Positions 10,850 to 22,769 are shown, counted from the stretch's first letter. The stretch is DNA of 64,000 nucleotides from Chryseobacterium sp. E1 (GCA_019203745.1 CP078104.1:930001-994000), one strand, 5' to 3'. The notes: a model not told the origin generated them from the letters alone. Translations and numbers: made by a program.

Positions 10850-11720
10850 ATGAATACATTATCCATCAAGAATCTAAGCCTTACATACAAAAATGGTTTT
10901 CAAGCGATTAAAGACATTTCTTTAGAAATAAAAAATGGAATGTTCGGTCTGCTGGGTCCTAACGGAGCCGGAAAATCGTCTCTGATGAAAACCATTGTGG
11001 GACTTCAGAAACCTACCTCCGGCACATTACTGTTCAACGGAGCTGACATTGTCGCAAATCCGGATTATATAAAAAAGCATCTGGGATTTCTGCCACAGGA
11101 TTTCGGAGTATATCCTAAAGTTTCCGCCTCTGACTTACTGGAACATATTGCAGTCCTGAAAGGAGTTACCGATAAAAACCAACGTAAAAACCAGATCCTG
11201 AACCTTCTTGAAAAAGTTAACCTCTCGGATTTCTCCAAAAAGAAGTTCACACTTTTTCAGGAGGCATGAAACAACGTTTCGGAGTGGCTCAGGCTTTATT
11301 GGGTGATCCTAAAATCATCATCGTTGATGAACCTACTGCAGGTCTTGATCCTGAAGAGCGCAACCGTTTCAATAGTCTGCTGAACGATATCAGCCAGGAA
11401 GTCATAGTCATTCTTTCCACCCATCTGGTAGAAGATGTAAGGAACCTGTGCTCAGAAATGGCAGTAATGAACCAGGGACAGATCCTTAGAAAAGGAAATC
11501 CCGGAAAGCTCATCGCAGAACTGGATAACAGGATCTGGTCAAAGCCCATCGATAAAAATGAGCTGAAAAGCTATGAATCGGATTATGAGATCATCAGCAG
11601 ACAGCTATTGGAAAGGACACTTCATATTACTATATTTTCTGAAGAGCAGCCTAAAGACTTTATTCCGTAACTCCTCTACTGGAGCACGTTTATTTCCATA
11701 CTCTAACGCAAAAACCTTAG
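10850..11720 (+). CDS. ABC transporter ATP-binding protein, two frameshifts
   Basis: An ATPase of the ABC-2 export type. Walker A is GPNGAGKSS near residues 36-44, the Q-loop GFLPQDFG, the signature SGGMKQR (visible only after correcting a shift near 11235-11245), Walker B IIIVDEPTAGLDP and H-loop STHLVED. A second shift near 11667 extends the C-terminus to HVYFHTLTQKP with TAG at 11718-11720. About 291 residues. The next gene starts two bases after this stop and encodes the permease fused to a peptidase, so the two form a transporter unit. Confidence 0.9.
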
Positions 11721-11722
11721 TC

Positions 11723-14700
11723 ATGAACACTATATTTTTATTTGAAGCCAGACGCATTTCCAAGCACTGGCCAAGCTATCTTATTGCACTGATCCTGGTG
11801 TTTATCGGCATTTTCTGTGGCAATCGGTTCAATCTTTCCGTTGGAGAAGGGATCTATTTAAATTCACCTTATACAACCGGTTATATGATGGGAATGCTGA
11901 GTCTCGCCGTTATTTTTTTGCTACCATCTATGCCTTACAGCTGCTTTTTAAAGATCAGGACTCAAAATTTGATATGATCCTGTTTTCATTTCCCTTTTCA
12001 AAACGCACTTATCTGAAAGGGAAATTCAGCAGTTATTTTCTGCAGACTTTTGTAAGTTTTGTTTTTTTAATAGCAGGTTTTATAATAGGTCAGCTTATGC
12101 GTACAGGAAGCGAAATACAGGATGGCTTCAGCATTTCTTATTATCTGTACCCTTTACTGATCTTCGGAGTATTCAATACTTTACTGGTATGCAGTTTTTT
12201 GTTTCTACTTTCTTTAACGGTTAGAAAAAACTCTTCGTGGTTGTAGGCGGGCTGTTTCTCTATATCTTTTATATGGTCGTTTTGCTGTTCTCCAATTCCC
12301 CTTTTATGGCCGGGAGCCTTCCTCAATCTCTGGAAGCACAGCAGATCTCTTCCCTGCTGGATCCCTTCGGACTCTCTGCCTATTTCCTTGAATCCCGAGA
12401 TCTTACAGTGGAACAAAAAACCAGCAGATCGTCCCGCTTACCGGTTATCTTCTGTACAACAGGATTCTTTTTCTGCTTATATCAGGAGGTTTTCTCCTGC
12501 TTACTGAAAAGTTATTCTCTTTTCAGGTATTTCCGGTAAAAAAACAGGAAAACCTACCATTAAAATATCTTCAACTCCAGATTATACCGGGTCAGAATAT
12601 TCTGTAACCATCACTGATTTCGGGCAGGTTTCTTCTTACAGGTCGGTATTATCTTTTGCAAAAATCGATCTGATCTATCTGTTCAAAAGCATCACTCTTC
12701 CTGCTATTTCTATTATCCTGCTTTTCTGTGTAGGAATGGAAATGTACGCTGAAATTGAAAAAGGTATCCGGCTTCCACAGAAATATGCCGGTTCAGGACT
12801 TATGGCAGTGACTATTTCTGAGAATTTTCATTGGCTTGGTTTACTTATTTCAGCTTATTTTCTGAACGATCTGTACTGGAGATGCCGATCATCCGGATTT
12901 TCTCTTATCGAAAGCAGTACTTTTTTTTTCTAAAAACAGATTAACCGGACATTTTATTTCTATCAGTATATTGCTTTTTTTCTTCACCGGTATTTTAATC
13001 GTTCAGGGGCTTATCTTTCAGGCCGCCTATCAGTATTTTCATATTGACTGGAATGCCTACCTTGGAATTTTCCTCTTCAATACCTTTCCTTTGATTTTAT
13101 TTTCCGGACTTATCCTTATCATTAATGACCGGATTCCTAATAAATTTATTGCACTGGGGTCTCTGTTCTTGCTGTATTTACCTTAGCCGGTCCTGTTGCA
13201 GGCAAAATCCTTTCTTATCCTCTTTTAAGAATATTCTCAGACTTTAAAGGCAGCTACAGTGATTTTAACGGATATGGAGTCTATCAAGTTGCTTTTGCCC
13301 AAAGGCTTTTATTCGGGGCGGGAGTGATTGCTGTTCTGTGGATGCTGAATCAATTGACCAGAATAAAAAAATTACCTGTAATTCAGACGGTTTTCGTATT
13401 CATCCTTCTTTTTCAGGAATATGGACCGGAATTTCATTTATAAAAGGATACATTCCTAAAAATGAAGACCAGGCAATTGGAAATGCTGCTCAATATGAAA
13501 AACGATTCAAAAAATATGAAAACCTTCCCCAACCTGACATAACGGATATCACTACCGATATCAAGCTGTACCCATCAGAAAATGCTTATCAGATTACAGG
13601 AAAATATATTCTTAAGAACCAGTCCGGCCAGCCCATCAGTAAAATCCTTATTAACTTTAATGAGGATCTGAAGATCGAATCAGCCGTTTTTAAATCAGGG
13701 CCCCAAATCATCAAAATCCATAAAAACACGGCAGAAATACTTTTACAACGGCCTATGCAGCCTGACGGTACAGCTTCTCTGGACTTCAGCCTGTCTTATC
13801 AGTGGTATGCAGTTAACGGACATCAGTCCTTCAATGCCATTATTGGGAACGGTTCTTTTATGAGAATCAGCAGATACTATCCTGGTATCGGCTATCAGAA
13901 AGATGATGAGATTCGGGATGAGCATATACGCAGTACATTTAATCTCGGAAAACCCACAAAACTGAAAAATCCGGAAGCTCCGGGAGTAACCAAAAAGACT
14001 TCATCAATCTGAAGATGACTGTTTCCACTGAGATGAACCAGACCGTTGCAGGAACCGGCGATCTTTTGAAGAAATGGACAGAAGCGGGACGAAGTTATTT
14101 TCAGTTCCAGGCAGAAAATATTCCTTTCCGTTTTGCGGTTTCTTCAGCTGAATACCAGAAGAAAAGTATAAATTACAAAGGGATTATCATCAATATTCTA
14201 TATCAGAAAAATCATTTTGAAAATGTGGAGCATCTCCTTCATAATGCAAAGCTTACCTTAGATTATTGCCGGCAGAATTTTGGTCCTTATCCTTTTAAGA
14301 CCATTACCTTTGCTGAAATATCGTCATTTACCAGAGGCTTTGCCGCCACTGCCTATCCATCTGCTATTTTTATGCCTGAGGATATGGTATTCCATGCCAA
14401 TATTCATGCAGACAGGAAGCAGGATGTGATCAACGAACTGGCAGGTCACGAACTTTCTCATCTCTGGTGGGGAAACAGCCAGATCAGTCCTGATGACAGA
14501 GAGGGATCAGTAATGCTCACAGAAACCCTGGCCATGTATACTGAAATGATGCTCTATAAAAAAATGCATGGCAAAAAGCAGATGATGGAAAGAATACAGG
14601 TACATCAGCAGATTTATGATAACGAAAAAGGATTGTCTGAAAACGTTCCGATCTACAGGGCAACGGGTGACGTTCCACATATCTCTTATTCAAAAGGAGC

Positions 14701-14962
14701 AGTTGCCATGGTAAAACTGAGTGATCTGATCGGTGAAGAGAAAGTAAATACAGCACTGAAGAATTTTCTCCGTAACAATTCTTATCCGAAAAAACCAGTC
14801 TCATTGGATCTTCTGAATGAGTTCTATAAAGTTTCTCCTGATCAGAAAACAAGAGAACAGATTGACAGATTATTCAAAACCACAGAAAATAAACCTTTAA
14901 TTCATGATGTTCAAAAGAATTCTGTAGCCGTCCAGGCAAGCGTTCCTATCGACAGTTTTTAA
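11723..14962 (+). CDS. ABC permease / M1 family aminopeptidase fusion, many frameshifts
   Basis: The gene starts at ATG 11723 (MNTIFLFEARRISKHW). Reading-frame pieces at 11723-11977, 11974-12246, 12237-12539, 12736-12933, 12971-13186, 13338-14012 and 14015-14962 join into one protein of about 1080 residues with at least six shifts. The N-terminal half is an ABC-2 type membrane domain with many hydrophobic helices. The C-terminal half is an M1 metallopeptidase with GHELSHLWWGNSQ near 14445-14475; the likely zinc-ligand Glu (LTETLA) lies 21 residues after the second His, two more than the classical M1 spacing. This fusion architecture is known in Bacteroidota. The substrate is unknown. Confidence 0.82.
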
Positions 14963-15021
14963 TTTTTCAGAAAAATATTTTCAGAGAATTGTAACAAAGT
15001 AAAAATGTATTCAACAAATTA

Positions 15022-15050
15022 ATTGATATATCAATAATTGATACATCATT
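15022..15050. promoter_or_regulatory. Tandem palindromic operator of the MarR regulator
   Basis: ATTGATATATCAAT (15022-15035) is a perfect 14-base palindrome. ATTGATACATCATT (15037-15050) repeats it with one mismatch in the arms, 15 bp centre to centre. Both lie within 45 bases of the MarR start codon, as expected for autorepression. Confidence 0.6.
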
Positions 15051-15063
15051 TTAATCTGACAAT

Positions 15064-15504
15064 ATGGAAAAATTAAATTCAATTATATTCTACAACATAG
15101 ACAAAGCGATCCGTTCTTATAGAAACTATGCACAACGCCAGCTGAAAGCTAATGGTTTTACCATCACTATTGATCAGTGGCTCATCATCAAAGCGATTCT
15201 GGAAAACCCGGGAATTCCCCAGAATGAGATTGGTGATCTTGTTTTCAAGGACAATGCTTCTGTGACCAGAATAATTGATTTAATGGTAAAGTCTGGGTAC
15301 ATCACCCGCCAGGTACATCCTGATGACCGCAGAAAAACAAATCTGGAAGTGACTGTTTCCGGAAAGGAAGTCATCCAAAAGGTTCAGGACCTTGTTGAAA
15401 AGAACCGGAAAACGGCTTTAAAGGGCATCACAAAAGGCGAGTTGGAAGTTATGTATTCTGCTTTACTGAAGATTTCAGAAAATTGTCTTAATTCTAAAAA
15501 GTAA
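15064..15504 (+). CDS. MarR family transcriptional regulator
   Basis: 146 residues, frame intact. The winged-helix region reads NPGIPQNEIGDLVFKDNASVTRIID for the recognition part and HPDDRRKTNLEVTVSGKE for the wing, both typical of MarR. It probably binds the tandem palindromes directly upstream and controls its own expression and that of the outer-membrane gene six bases downstream. The ligand is unknown. Confidence 0.9.
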   Translation: MEKLNSIIFYNIDKAIRSYRNYAQRQLKANGFTITIDQWLIIKAILENPGIPQNEIGDLVFKDNASVTRIIDLMVKSGYITRQVHPDDRRKTNLEVTVSGKEVIQKVQDLVEKNRKTALKGITKGELEVMYSALLKISENCLNSKK

Positions 15505-15510
15505 AACGCT

Positions 15511-17921
15511 ATGACCAGGATATTCACCCTCATTTTTATATGGCTGCTGCTCTTTTCAGCAGTATGCTTTCTGCACAGACTCTGCAGAACTTCAGTCTCA
15601 CAGGCAATATAAAGTCTGACAAAGCCGAGCAAATGGAAATCAACCTTCTTGATCCTGACAATAAACTGATCAAAACTGAAATTGCAGACTCTAACGGCAA
15701 ATTTACGTTCAATGACCTGAAAGGAGGAAACTATCATCTTAAGATCAGCAGGAATGGTGCTGAAGTTTATCATTCAGAAACAATTTCACTGGCAGACAAT
15801 ACAACGCTTCCTTCTATTGATCTGAATGTAAAATCTATTGAAGGAGTAACGATCACCAAAACCAAACCTCTTATTGAGAGACAGGACGGCAAGATGATCA
15901 TGAATGTTGAAAACAGTATTGCCAGCACGGGAAATTCAGCTTTTGAAGTACTGGAAAAAGCGCCGGGAGTAAGTATTGACAACAATGATAATATCAGCCT
16001 CCGGGGAAAGGAAATCTCCTGGTTCAGATCGATGGTAAAAATACTCCTATGACGGGGAGTGATCTGGCTAATTACCTGAAAGGAATGCCTTCTTCTACTA
16101 TTGAAAAAATAGAATTTATCACCAATCCTTCATCAAAGTACGATGCAGCCGGATCAGCAATTATTAATATCAAGCTTAAAAAAGAGCAGCGAAGAGGTAC
16201 CAACGGCAGTATTTCCACTTCTTTGGGTATGGGGAAATACGTGAAGAATAATAACAGTTTCAGTATTAACCACCGGAATAAAAAGATCAATATTTTCGGG
16301 AATTACAGCTTTGCTTACAGGGAGGCATATAACGGTCTGGTGCTGGACAGGAATTTTTATGATAATAATGTTTTCCAGAAAACCTATTTGCAGGACAATT
16401 ATTTAAAATTCAAATTCAATAATCATATTGCCAAAGCAGGAATGGATTATTATATGAATGATAAAAATGTCCTGGGATTCTCTGTGGGCTTTATCACCAA
16501 CAAATTCGGTCTTAACGGGGATAATTCCAACGTAACATTAGGCAGCAATCATCTTCCTGAAAGTACCTTCAATACTCTGAATATCTCCAATGATCAGGTG
16601 AGCAACGTATCTGTTAATGTAAACCATAAATACACCATCGATTCTTTAGGTTCGGAGATTTCTACGGATTTTGATTATATCAACTACTCCAATTCATCCC
16701 TGCAGAATTTTGAAACCAGAACTCATGATATTGCGAGCAATCAGGATTATCTTGATATTCAGAAAGGAGATATGAACGGGAAGATTAATATCTATTCATT
16801 AAAATCAGACCTTACCAAAAATTTCAGCAACGACTGGAAACTGGAAAGCGGGGTCAAGACCAGCTTTGTAAAAACCGATAATGACCTGAAATTCTTCAAT
16901 GCCACTACGGGTATTCTTATTTCGGATCTGAATAAAACCAACCATTTTATTTATGAAGAAAACATCAATGCAATTTACGGGGATGTAGCAAAAAGTGGGA
17001 TAAATTTAAAGTGACCGCAGGCTTGAGACTTGAAAATACCAATATAAAAGGAACCCAGATTACCACCAATCAGATTAACAAAAGAAACTATACACAATTG
17101 TTTCCAAGTGCTGTTGTTTCCTATGATCTGACTGAAAAAAGCAATCTGGAAATCAATCTCAGCAGAAGGATTACAAGACCAAGCTATAATCAGTTAAATC
17201 CTTTTAAACTGTATCTTGATCCGACGACCATGAGATCGGGAAATCCGGATCTGAACCCACAGACTATTATGAACTATGAGCTAACCTACAGCCTGAGTAA
17301 TAAATATTTTGCGACTTTAACTTACAGCAAAACTTCGGATAATATTACAGACATTTTAAAACCTGTGGTAGAAGGCGGCCAGAATGTAACAGTACAGACC
17401 TTTGAAAACCTGAATTCTGCCTCTTATTTCGGACTGAACCTGATTGCTCCTGTAAAGGTTACAAAATGGTGGGATATGAACAACAGTGCCAATTTTTATT
17501 ATGGCTCATACACCGGAAATGTTTCCGGAACCCAGATCAATAATAAAGGGAATTTCACCTTCAGTATCAACAGTATCAATTCCTTTAAGCTGGGAAATGG
17601 CTTCACAGCAGAAATTACAGGGAATTACAAGGCAAGGGAAATCTATGCCTACCTGAATGTGAGCCCTATCTGGTATCTGAATATCGGAGCACAGAAGAAA
17701 TTCAAAAACAACAGTGTTCTGAAGTTCTCTTTTAATGATATTTTCTTTACGAGCAATATCAAAGGGCAAACTGTATACAATAACTATATAGAGAATTTTG
17801 CTGTAAAAGGGATACCCGTGTAGCAACGTTATCTTATACTTATAACTTCGGGTCTTCTAAAAACGGACAGCCTAGAAAAACGGGAGGTGCTGAAGACCTG
17901 AAGCAGAGAGCGGGTAATTAA
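15511..17921 (+). CDS. Outer-membrane beta-barrel protein with carboxypeptidase-like domain, four frameshifts
   Basis: ATG 15511 gives a signal peptide (MTRIFTLIFIMAAALFSSM ending in LSAQ) once a shift at 15535-15541 is corrected. A carboxypeptidase-like regulatory domain follows (NFSLTGNIKSDKAEQMEINL), then a plug-like region (ERQDGKMIMNVENSIASTG, VLEKAPGVSIDNNDNISLRG) and a long barrel. Shifts lie near 16020-16050, 17000-17012 and 17800; the last extends the protein to LKQRAGN and TAA at 17919-17921. Total about 803 residues. It resembles the TonB-receptor-like outer membrane family (OMP_b-brl_3). It is in an operon with the MarR regulator. The substrate is unknown. Confidence 0.82.
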
Positions 17922-17929
17922 TAACGATA

Positions 17930-17980
17930 GTCATTGCGAGCCGAAGGCGAAGCAGTCTTATAATTTCAAAAGTGAGATTG
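17930..17980. repeat. Dispersed TCATTGCGAG-type intergenic repeat
   Basis: TCATTGCGAGCCGAAGGCGA followed by AGCAGTC, and GAGATTGCTGC after a spacer, matches the pattern of a short repeat (TCATTGCGAG...GCAATCTC) that is common between genes in many bacterial genomes. Only one copy is seen in this window. Confidence 0.45.
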
Positions 17981-18015
17981 CTGCAATACTATACATTTCA
18001 CAATACCATAAAAGC

Positions 18016-18045
18016 AAAAACTCCCTCAAAATTGAGGGAGTTTTT
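18016..18045. terminator. Bidirectional terminator between the barrel gene and pnp
   Basis: AAAAACTCCCTC-aaaat-TGAGGGAGTTTTT: a GC-containing stem flanked by A and T runs, able to end transcription from both sides. Confidence 0.85.
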
Positions 18046-18062
18046 ATATCTAAGAATGATTC

Positions 18063-20301
18063 TTATGCTTCAGAAGAAGGTTCCTGATTTTCTACAGGTC
18101 TCTCTGTTTGTGGTTTTTGTCCTTCCGGTCTTCTTTGTCCGTCTGGTTTACCTTGTCCTTCAGGTCTTGGTTTTCCTTCAGGTCTTGGAGGTCTTGGCAA
18201 AAGAACTTTACGGGAAAGTTTCATTTTCTTACGGTCATCATAACCCATAAATTTCACTTCTACTTCATCACCTTCAGCATAAGGAACTTTGTCTAAACGA
18301 GCCCATTCAATTTCTGAGATGTGAAGAAGACCTTCAGTTCCTTTAGCAATAGCAACAAAAGCTCCGAAATCCATCACTTTCACTACTTTACCTTTGTAAA
18401 CTTCTCCTACAACCGGTACGAAAGTAATTTCATTGATCTTAGCAATAGCAGCATTGATCTTTTCTCTGTCTGTTCCTGCGATTTCGATACGTCCGATTTC
18501 TCCGATCTCTTCGATAGCGATAACTGTTTCAGTATCTTTCTGTAATTGCTGGATAATTTTTCCACCAGGTCCTATTACAGCACCAATGAAGTCTTTAGCG
18601 ATCTCCATTACTACCATCTTCGGAGCGTGAGGTTTCACATCTGCTCTTGGTGTAGCAATTGTTTCAGTGATTTTATTCAGGATGTGTAATCTTCCGTCTT
18701 TAGCCTGCATCAAAGCTTTTTCCATGATATCCATAGAAAGCCCCTGGATTTTGATATCCATCTGACAAGCTGTGATACCGTCTGCAGTACCTGTTACTTT
18801 GAAGTCCATATCACCAAGGTGATCTTCATCTCCTAAGATATCAGAAAGTACGGTAAATTTACCTGACTTTGTATCAGTGATCAGTCCCATTGCAATACCT
18901 GAAACCGGTTTTGTAATCTGAACCCCGGCATCCATCAATGCTAATGTACCAGCACAAACTGTTGCCATTGAAGATGAACCGTTAGATTCAAGGATATCAG
19001 AAACGATTCTGATTGTGTATGGATTTTCTGCAGGAATAACTGCTGTTAAAGCTCTCTGAGCTAAGTTCCCGTGTCCTACTTCTCTTCTTGAAGTTCCTCT
19101 TAAAGGTCTTGCTTCACCTGTAGAGAACGGAGGGAAGTTATAATGTAGGAAGAACCTTTCGTCGTGCTGTGTAATTACACTGTCGATCATGTTGGCATCT
19201 TTCACAGAACCTAAAGTTACTGCTGTAAGAGACTGGGTCTCCCCTCTTGTAAAGATGGCAGAACCGTGAGCTCCCGGAAGGTAATCGATTTCTGACCAGA
19301 TTGGACGGATCGTCTGGGGATCACGACCATCAAGACGGATATTGTCTTCAAGGATCATCTGACGCATAGCTTCTTTCTCTACGTCATGGTAATATACTTT
19401 AACGAAAGGAGTTACTCTTGCTAATTCTTCTTCGTTTTCAGCATATTGTGCCAAGAATTCTTCACGAATTGCTTTGAATTTATCTCCTCTTTCTTCTTTA
19501 TTGGATGGAGTTTTTGCTACTTCATATACTTTGTCATAGCACTCTTTCCATACTTTTTCACGAATTTCTTCATCGTGATCTTCGTGGCTGTATTCTCTTT
19601 TAGGGAAAGATTTTCCTACTTTCTCTGCTAATCTTTCCTGAGCTTCGATCTGTTTTTTAATCTCAGCGTGAGCGAAGTTGATGGCTTCAAGCATTTCCTG
19701 CTCAGAGATCTCCTTCATTTCTCCTTCTACCATTACGATGGAGTCTTTGGTAGCTCCCACCATAATGTCAATATCTGATTTTAATAAATTTTCGTAGCTT
19801 GGGTTTACTGATAATTGACCGTCAATTCTTACGACTCTTGCTTCAGACATTGGCCCGTTGAAAGGGATATCTGTAATAGCAATTGCTGCAGAAGCTGCCA
19901 GACCTGCCAATGCTTCAGGCATTACTTCTTTATCATAAGAGATCAGTGAGATCATCACCTGCACTTCTGCGTGGAAATCTTCAGGAAAAGCGGACGCAAT
20001 ACTCTGTCCACCAATCTCATTGTAAGAACTTCATCATCAGAAGGTTTAGCTTCTCTACGGAAGAAATTTCAGGAATTCTTCCACCTGCATAAAACTTTTC
20101 TCTGTAATCTACCGTTAATGGTAAAAAGTCTACACCAGGATTTGCTTCTTTGTTGGCTACAACAGTTGCTAAAAGCATTGTTCCGCCACATTTCACCACT
20201 ACAGATCCGTCAGCCTGCTTAGCCAGCTTTCCCGTTTCAATAGTGATTTCCCTTCCGTCTGCAAGGGTAATCGTTTCTGTAAACGCTTGAGGTATACTCA
20301 T
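18063..20301 (-). CDS. pnp: Polyribonucleotide nucleotidyltransferase, frameshifts near the N-terminus
   Basis: PNPase degrades RNA 3'-to-5' by phosphorolysis. The first 90 residues are read from 20301 ([18 protein letters not shown]). Two shifts between 19965 and 20070 are needed to join them to the rest through [20 protein letters not shown]. Two RNase PH-like domains ([36 protein letters not shown]), a KH domain ([12 protein letters not shown]) and an S1 domain ([15 protein letters not shown]) follow. The C-terminal tail is a Pro/Gly/Arg/Glu-rich repeat region ([17 protein letters not shown]). About 746 residues. In Deinococcus PNPase partners a Ro protein and Y RNA; both candidates are in this window. 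Confidence 0.96.
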
Positions 20302-20367
20302 AAAATTTGCTTCTTTATACTCCGTATTGAGTATGATTAATATTTAAACTCTTTAAATTTTCGTTTG

Positions 20368-20375
20368 CAAAGGTA
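20368..20375 (-). promoter_or_regulatory. -7 box of pnp
   Basis: TACCTTTG on the minus strand, 67-74 bases upstream of the pnp start. No TTG at the proper -33 distance. The remainder of the 20302-20729 gap is AT-rich and shows no gene. Confidence 0.5.
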
Positions 20376-20635
20376 CTAATAATAATGATATATTAAATTT
20401 TTTCAATTGCATAAATAGGTGGTCAAAATACAATTTTTTGGCTATCCGTTTTCTGAAAGTTTAAAAAATCAACACAGATAATCTGAACTTATTTCATTAA
20501 AAAAAAATAAAATCATGATTTTTTGTGATATTACATTGGAAAATCCTGCTGTTTTTGTATTATTGTCTCAAAAAATGAAAATAATATTTTAATCCTATAA
20601 AAGTATACATCTCATTATAAAAAATATTCAAATTA

Positions 20636-20666
20636 TTGCAAAACCATAGGCTGATCCCTATATTTG
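20636..20666 (+). promoter_or_regulatory. Promoter of the sugar transporter gene
   Basis: TTG (20636-20638) and TATATTTG (20659-20666), spaced by 20 bases, fit the flavobacterial consensus; the start codon lies 63 bases downstream. Confidence 0.75.
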
Positions 20667-20729
20667 CCCTACTTCACCAAATACAATGCTGTAGGCAAAA
20701 AGTTAAGGACCTTTCCTTAAGATAAATAA

Positions 20730-22147
20730 ATGTTTATGATAAATAAAGAAGTACAACCTCAAAGCAGGAATTATACGGTTCCTTTGGTTACCATCACCCT
20801 GCTGTTTTTCATGTGGGGATTCATCACCTGTATGAATGATATCCTGATCCCTTATCTGAAACAACTTTTCAGTCTCACCTTCTTCGAATCCATGCTGGTA
20901 CAGTTCTGTTTTTTCGGAGCTTACTTTATCGGATCGCTGATTTATTTCCTGGTCTCCATTTCCCAGGGTGATCCCATCAATAAAGTTGGATACAAAAGGG
21001 GATCCTGTTTGGAATCGGTCTGGCAGCGCTGGGGTGTATCCTGTTTTATCCGGCAGCAACTTTCTCCTATTACCCACTCTTCCTCGGAGCTTTATTCATT
21101 CTTGGTTTAGGATTTACGGTTTTACAGATTACGGCGAATGCTTACGTTTCACTGCTTGGTTCAGAAGATTCTGCTTCCAGCCGTTTAAATATGACCCAGG
21201 CTTTCAATGCTTTCGGAACAACCATTGCACCGGTATTGGGAGGACACCTTATTTTTGAGCTGTTTTCCGAACCGGACGGAACGTTCAGTGCGGTAGCAAC
21301 AAGAATTCCTTATTTGATCTTTGCAGCCATCCTTTTATTAGTGGGAATATTAATTTCAAGAGTAAAACTTCCTTCATTCCAGATGGAAACTGAAGAAACC
21401 GTACAAGGTTGGGGAGCTTTGAAATTCAGCCATTTAAAATTCGGGGTATTCACAATGTTTTGTTACGTGGGAGGTGAAGTGGCAGTAGGAAGTTTTATCA
21501 TCAGTTTCCTTGAAGAAACAATGAAATTCAACGAAGCGATCAGTAAAAATTACCTTTCCTTATATTGGGAGGTGCCATGATCGGGCGATTCTTGGGAGCT
21601 ATTTCATTAAACCAATCGATCAGTCAGGCTAAAAAGGCTTTTTTTATGCTGGGTGCTGCAGCGTTGGTTTTCCTGGTGATTTTCAGCATTGTCAACCTTA
21701 CATTTGATCAGATCAGCTTTTTCTTAGTATTCATAGTATTGAATTTTGCAGCATTTTTGTAGGTAAAGCGGCTCCGGCAAGAACGCTTTCCATTTTGCGA
21801 CCATCAACGTTATTTTACTGATCTCAACAATGCTGAACCACGGCGAAATGGCTATGTACAGTGTTTTAGGAATCGGGATTTTCAACTCTATCATGTTTTC
21901 TAATATTTATACATTAGCGATTTCAGGATTAGGAAAATATACCAGCCAGGGTTCTTCTTTGGTGGTAATGGCAATTTTGGGAGGGGCGATTGTTCCTATC
22001 TTCCAGGGACTTCTGGCAGACCAATTTGGAGTGCAGCATTCGTTTATCATTCCTGTATTCTGCTATCTTGTGATTCTGATCTTCGGCGCATACTGTACCA
22101 AATATCTTGGGCATGTAGAAAATACGGAAGCCAAATCCGGTCATTAA
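20730..22147 (+). CDS. Sugar MFS transporter, FucP/GluP type, several frameshifts
   Basis: A proton-linked sugar importer of the FucP-like major facilitator group. The N-terminus reads TLLFFMWGFITCMNDILIPYL, the signature for this family, followed by LQITANAYVSLLG and TQAFNAFGTTIAPVLGGHL. Shifts occur near 20990-21000, 21110-21190, 21575 and 21760-21830. The corrected protein has about 472 residues and 12 hydrophobic segments, ending in VENTEAKSGH. A start two codons later (MINKEV) is equally possible. It is a single gene with its own promoter and terminator. The sugar specificity is not visible. Confidence 0.88.
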
Positions 22148-22167
22148 AATCTATCCATAAGTAATAT

Positions 22168-22208
22168 AAAAGAAAGCGTTTTCAGTGTGAGGACGCTTTC
22201 TTTATTTT
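22168..22208 (+). terminator. Terminator of the MFS gene
   Basis: GAAAGCGT...ACGCTTTC with a loop of about 12 bases, followed by a T-rich tract. Confidence 0.75.
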
Positions 22209-22333
22209 GCCATGAATACACGGGTTTTTATTTTTGCGCATTCGTGACGGAAGATTTACACCTTATCAATGTTTACATGTAACTTTCCTCTGAAAAACCT
22301 TACCTATCCTATATATTATCAAAGAATCATTCT

Positions 22334-22693
22334 ATGAAGATCCAGTTACAACTTGAATATGCAGCTTTTTTACTACTAGGAATTTTTGCATTTGCCCAAA
22401 CAGGATATTCCTGGTGGTGGTTTGCAGCTTTATTCCTTGCTCCTGATCTTTCTATGCTGGGATATACCATCAATACTAAAACAGGAGCATTTTGTTACAA
22501 CATTTTTCATCACTTTGGAGTAGCAATTGCCGTATACCTTGTTGGAACAACTTTATCCCTACACTATTTGCAGATGGCTGGAGCAATTTTGTTTTCTCAT
22601 TCTGCCTTTGACAGGATTTTAGGTTATGGACTGAAATATCCGGATAGTTTTCAGAATACGCATTTGGGGAAGATTGGGAAGAAGGTGGAATAA
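22334..22693 (+). CDS. DUF4260 membrane protein
   Basis: 119 residues, intact, with three to four hydrophobic segments. The run GYSWWWFAALFLAPDLSMLGY and the following YNIFHHFGVA and SHSAFDRILGYGLKY are characteristic of DUF4260, a small membrane family of unknown function. A single gene; the double-hairpin repeat follows it. Confidence 0.85.
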   Translation: MKIQLQLEYAAFLLLGIFAFAQTGYSWWWFAALFLAPDLSMLGYTINTKTGAFCYNIFHHFGVAIAVYLVGTTLSLHYLQMAGAILFSHSAFDRILGYGLKYPDSFQNTHLGKIGKKVE

Positions 22694-22712
22694 TTGATGC
22701 TGCAGAGGGTTG

Positions 22713-22769
22713 ACCACCCCGTCAAAAATTCTTTGAATTTTTGCCACCCCTCCGGAGGAGGGGAATTTT
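22713..22769. repeat. Double-hairpin intergenic repeat, copy 2
   Basis: Same element as at 1311-1367: CAAAAATTC-ttt-GAATTTTTG followed by CCCCTCC-gga-GGAGGGG. Stems are conserved exactly while both loops differ. Confidence 0.8.

Noticed and set aside
12540..12735. Gap between two genes inside the permease region
   Set aside because: Joining frames with single-base corrections gives continuous membrane-protein sequence, so this is the interior of one gene.
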